A DNA stretch of 6,786 bases from Candidatus Bathyarchaeota archaeon. Its GTDB lineage: Archaea; Thermoproteota; Bathyarchaeia; RBG-16-48-13; GCA-020355125. The notes under the pieces are model-generated. The model saw only the letters and a list, made by a program, of their open reading frames with translations, was not told the origin of the DNA and did no database searches. Both the position numbers and the translations under genes were made by a program. Positions 5,357 through 6,786 of the stretch are shown here, one piece after another. Each line of letters starts with the position of its first letter. The stretch's first letter is position 1. The DNA is taken from the NCBI GenBank assembly GCA_030617005.1, contig JAUWWH010000049.1, positions 1-6,786 of the forward strand. Reading direction: 5' to 3'.

Positions 5357-6429
5357 TCAACCACCTTTTTAATTGCTGCTTCCATGGAATCCATGCAGAA
5401 AATACCATGTTCTTCTAAAATCTTTTTAGCTTCCCTTTCATTTGTACCTATTATCCTGACTACCATGGGACTTGTAATACCCTTCTTCTTTCTGAAATTA
5501 ATTATCCCCTTCGCTATTTCATCACACTTTGTGATCCCGCCAAATATGTTAATGATTATCTTTTTTGGTTTTTTAGTCATAGTTATGTCCAAAGCTTTCT
5601 CCATCCGCTCAATTGAAGCTCCACCACCCACATCTAAAAAATTAGCTGCTTTACCACCGTAATAATCTAAGATATCTAACGTAGCCATCACTAAACCTGC
5701 ACCATTTCCGATTACACCAATATCTCCTTCCAATTCTACGTAATTGAGACCATACTCAGCAGCTTCAGCTTCGATTTTGGTTAATTCTCTGTTCATCTTT
5801 AACTCTGGATGTCTAAACAGTGAATTATCATCTATTATTATCTTGGAATCAGCTGCGATGAGTCTGCCTTTTGATTCGACTAAAGGATTGATTTCAACTA
5901 GTTCAGCATCGTAATCCTTCATTATTTTATATAAAATCTTAGCAATTAGTGCAAGTTTATCCCCGTTGTGTAATTTACTCAAAGTTTCTTCAATATGCCT
6001 CTCATTGACTGGTGAGAGTTTCAATATTTTTTCAGGATGACTTTTTGAAAGGTCTTCAATGTCAACTCCCCCCTCTTGAGATATTAGCAAATAGATCTTT
6101 TTATCAGATCTGTCAACAATTAATGAAATGTAAAATTCTTTTTCGATATCTAATTTCTCTTCAATCAGTAGTTTTTCCACTTTCATACCTTTAATTTTGC
6201 TACCTAAAAGTGATGAGGCAACTTCTTTCACATTTTTTTTATCGACAAATATTATTCCCCCAGCTTTTTTCCTTCCCGCAACTAATATTTGTGATTTTAC
6301 AACTAAATTGATTGGGAGTTTCTCCAATTTTTCCTCGAGCTTATTTAAATCAGAAATGACGAGACCGTTGGGAACAGAGATATCATATTTTTTAAAAATT
6401 GCTTTTCCTTCATATTCATTTAGCTTCAT
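5353..6429 (-). CDS. sucC: Succinyl-CoA synthetase, beta subunit (ADP-forming)
   Basis: This is a complete 358-residue beta subunit, a little shorter than the usual 370-390. It binds the nucleotide and, with SucD, forms the active ligase. The N-terminal ATP-grasp domain has VVKSQILVAGRKKAGG (43-58, Lys45), KEFY with Glu98 and the Mg site VEINPL (178-183, Asn181) with Asp194 in AADSKIIID. The C-terminal ligase domain has GDIGVIGNGAGL (235-246), LDVGGGA (265-271), IFGGITKCDEI (295-305) and IIGTNE (326-331). The nucleotide loop reads GRK where E. coli has GRG (from memory). The ATG at 6429 is supported by GAGGG (6438-6442) eight bases upstream and by conserved MKLNEYEGK, as in other SucC proteins. 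It is first in the operon with sucD. Confidence 0.95.
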   Translation of the reverse strand: MKLNEYEGKAIFKKYDISVPNGLVISDLNKLEEKLEKLPINLVVKSQILVAGRKKAGGIIFVDKKNVKEVASSLLGSKIKGMKVEKLLIEEKLDIEKEFYISLIVDRSDKKIYLLISQEGGVDIEDLSKSHPEKILKLSPVNERHIEETLSKLHNGDKLALIAKILYKIMKDYDAELVEINPLVESKGRLIAADSKIIIDDNSLFRHPELKMNRELTKIEAEAAEYGLNYVELEGDIGVIGNGAGLVMATLDILDYYGGKAANFLDVGGGASIERMEKALDITMTKKPKKIIINIFGGITKCDEIAKGIINFRKKKGITSPMVVRIIGTNEREAKKILEEHGIFCMDSMEAAIKKVVE

Positions 6430-6786
6430 GAATATTTCCCTCTTGAATTATTATCTATACTTAGAATAAGTTGATAAATGCTTCTTATAAAACTGTAATA
6501 AACCTCAAGTTCAATCCCCTCAAAAAGTTACTGAAATTTAGACATTATGTCTTCTATTTTAACTTGAGTAATAGAATGTGGTCATAATTATCTATATTTA
6601 ATAACAACGCGCGCTATCAGCAGGTATACGTACTTTTATACGTGTTAAACTTAGTTACGAGAAGGTTGGTTCTAGGTTGGAACACATACACTCTCATTTT
6701 TTCCTTAAACTTTCATGAAAATCCTAAAGGAATTACTCCATTTAATTTTGATGGATTAAGCTAACTCTTGTTACTTTCTCCAAATC
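6430..6786. other. Region upstream of sucC (357 bases), no gene seen
   Basis: It holds the sucCD promoter and ribosome site. Further up, TATACGT occurs twice, at 6625-6631 and 6637-6643, 12 bases apart, and overlaps the second TATA-like site; this could be an operator or chance. GGTTGG also occurs twice near 6664-6680. Short minus-strand ORFs such as the 26-codon one starting near 6699 are not supported by family resemblance. Confidence 0.45.
6484..6494 (-). promoter_or_regulatory. Probable TATA box of the sucCD operon
   Basis: The minus strand reads GTTTTATAAG centred about 60 bases upstream of the sucC ATG, predicting a leader of about 35 bases that contains the GAGGG ribosome site. A second good match, TATAAAAG at 6640-6633 on minus, would give a leader of about 180 bases and is the alternative. 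Confidence 0.45.

Noticed and set aside
4505..6429. ADP-forming acetyl-CoA synthetase in place of SucCD
   Set aside because: The order sucC then sucD with a 4-base overlap, the ATP-grasp domain at the N terminus of beta and MGHAGAI in alpha match succinyl-CoA synthetase.
6619..6699. Minus-strand 26-codon ORF preceded by an A-rich, weakly SD-like stretch
   Set aside because: No recognisable family and no clear ribosome site; it also overlaps the TATACGT repeats.
1..6786. CRISPR array, insertion sequence, integration site or origin
   Set aside because: No regularly spaced repeats, transposase, integrase, terminal inverted repeats or clustered origin boxes were seen.

Overview
The window is AT-rich and looks archaeal. 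Its genes have TATA-like boxes 25-40 bases upstream, Shine-Dalgarno (SD) motifs, an archaeal-type SRP RNA and a tRNA carrying a bulge-helix-bulge (BHB) intron. The DNA polymerase matches the PolB1 type of the TACK group: residue by residue it resembles Sulfolobus Dpo1 as I remember it, and it carries a cysteine insert that I associate with Nitrososphaerota/Bathyarchaeia. A Bathyarchaeia-like TACK archaeon is my best guess, not a proven placement.

Layout, left to right. Bases 1-1684 (minus) hold the N-terminal two thirds of a family B DNA polymerase. Its reading frame is broken by one in-frame TAA at 566-568 and then continues open to the window edge. Bases 1685-2348 are a T-rich gap with small hairpins and no convincing gene. 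Bases 2349-3137 (minus) hold a CooC-type ATPase, the nickel-insertion factor for carbon monoxide dehydrogenase, with its own TATA box. About 3274-3603 (minus) is the signal recognition particle RNA with a well-placed TATA box. Bases 3604-3884 hold a terminator-like hairpin and the tRNA promoter. Bases 3885-4001 (plus) are tRNA-Ser(GCU) with a 29-base intron in the T loop and an encoded CCA end. Bases 4002-4504 hold a possible tiny broken ORF with its own TATA and SD. Bases 4505-6429 (minus) hold sucC-sucD, an overlapping operon for succinyl-CoA synthetase. Bases 6430-6786 hold its promoter and no gene.

The genes do not form one dedicated system. They are information-processing parts (polymerase, SRP RNA, tRNA) beside central carbon metabolism. 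CooC serves the CODH/acetyl-CoA synthase route, and SucCD makes ATP from, or spends it on, succinyl-CoA. Most worth a second look are the T-loop intron, which forms a textbook BHB structure at an uncommon position, and the single in-frame stop that separates the exonuclease part of the polymerase from its polymerase part.
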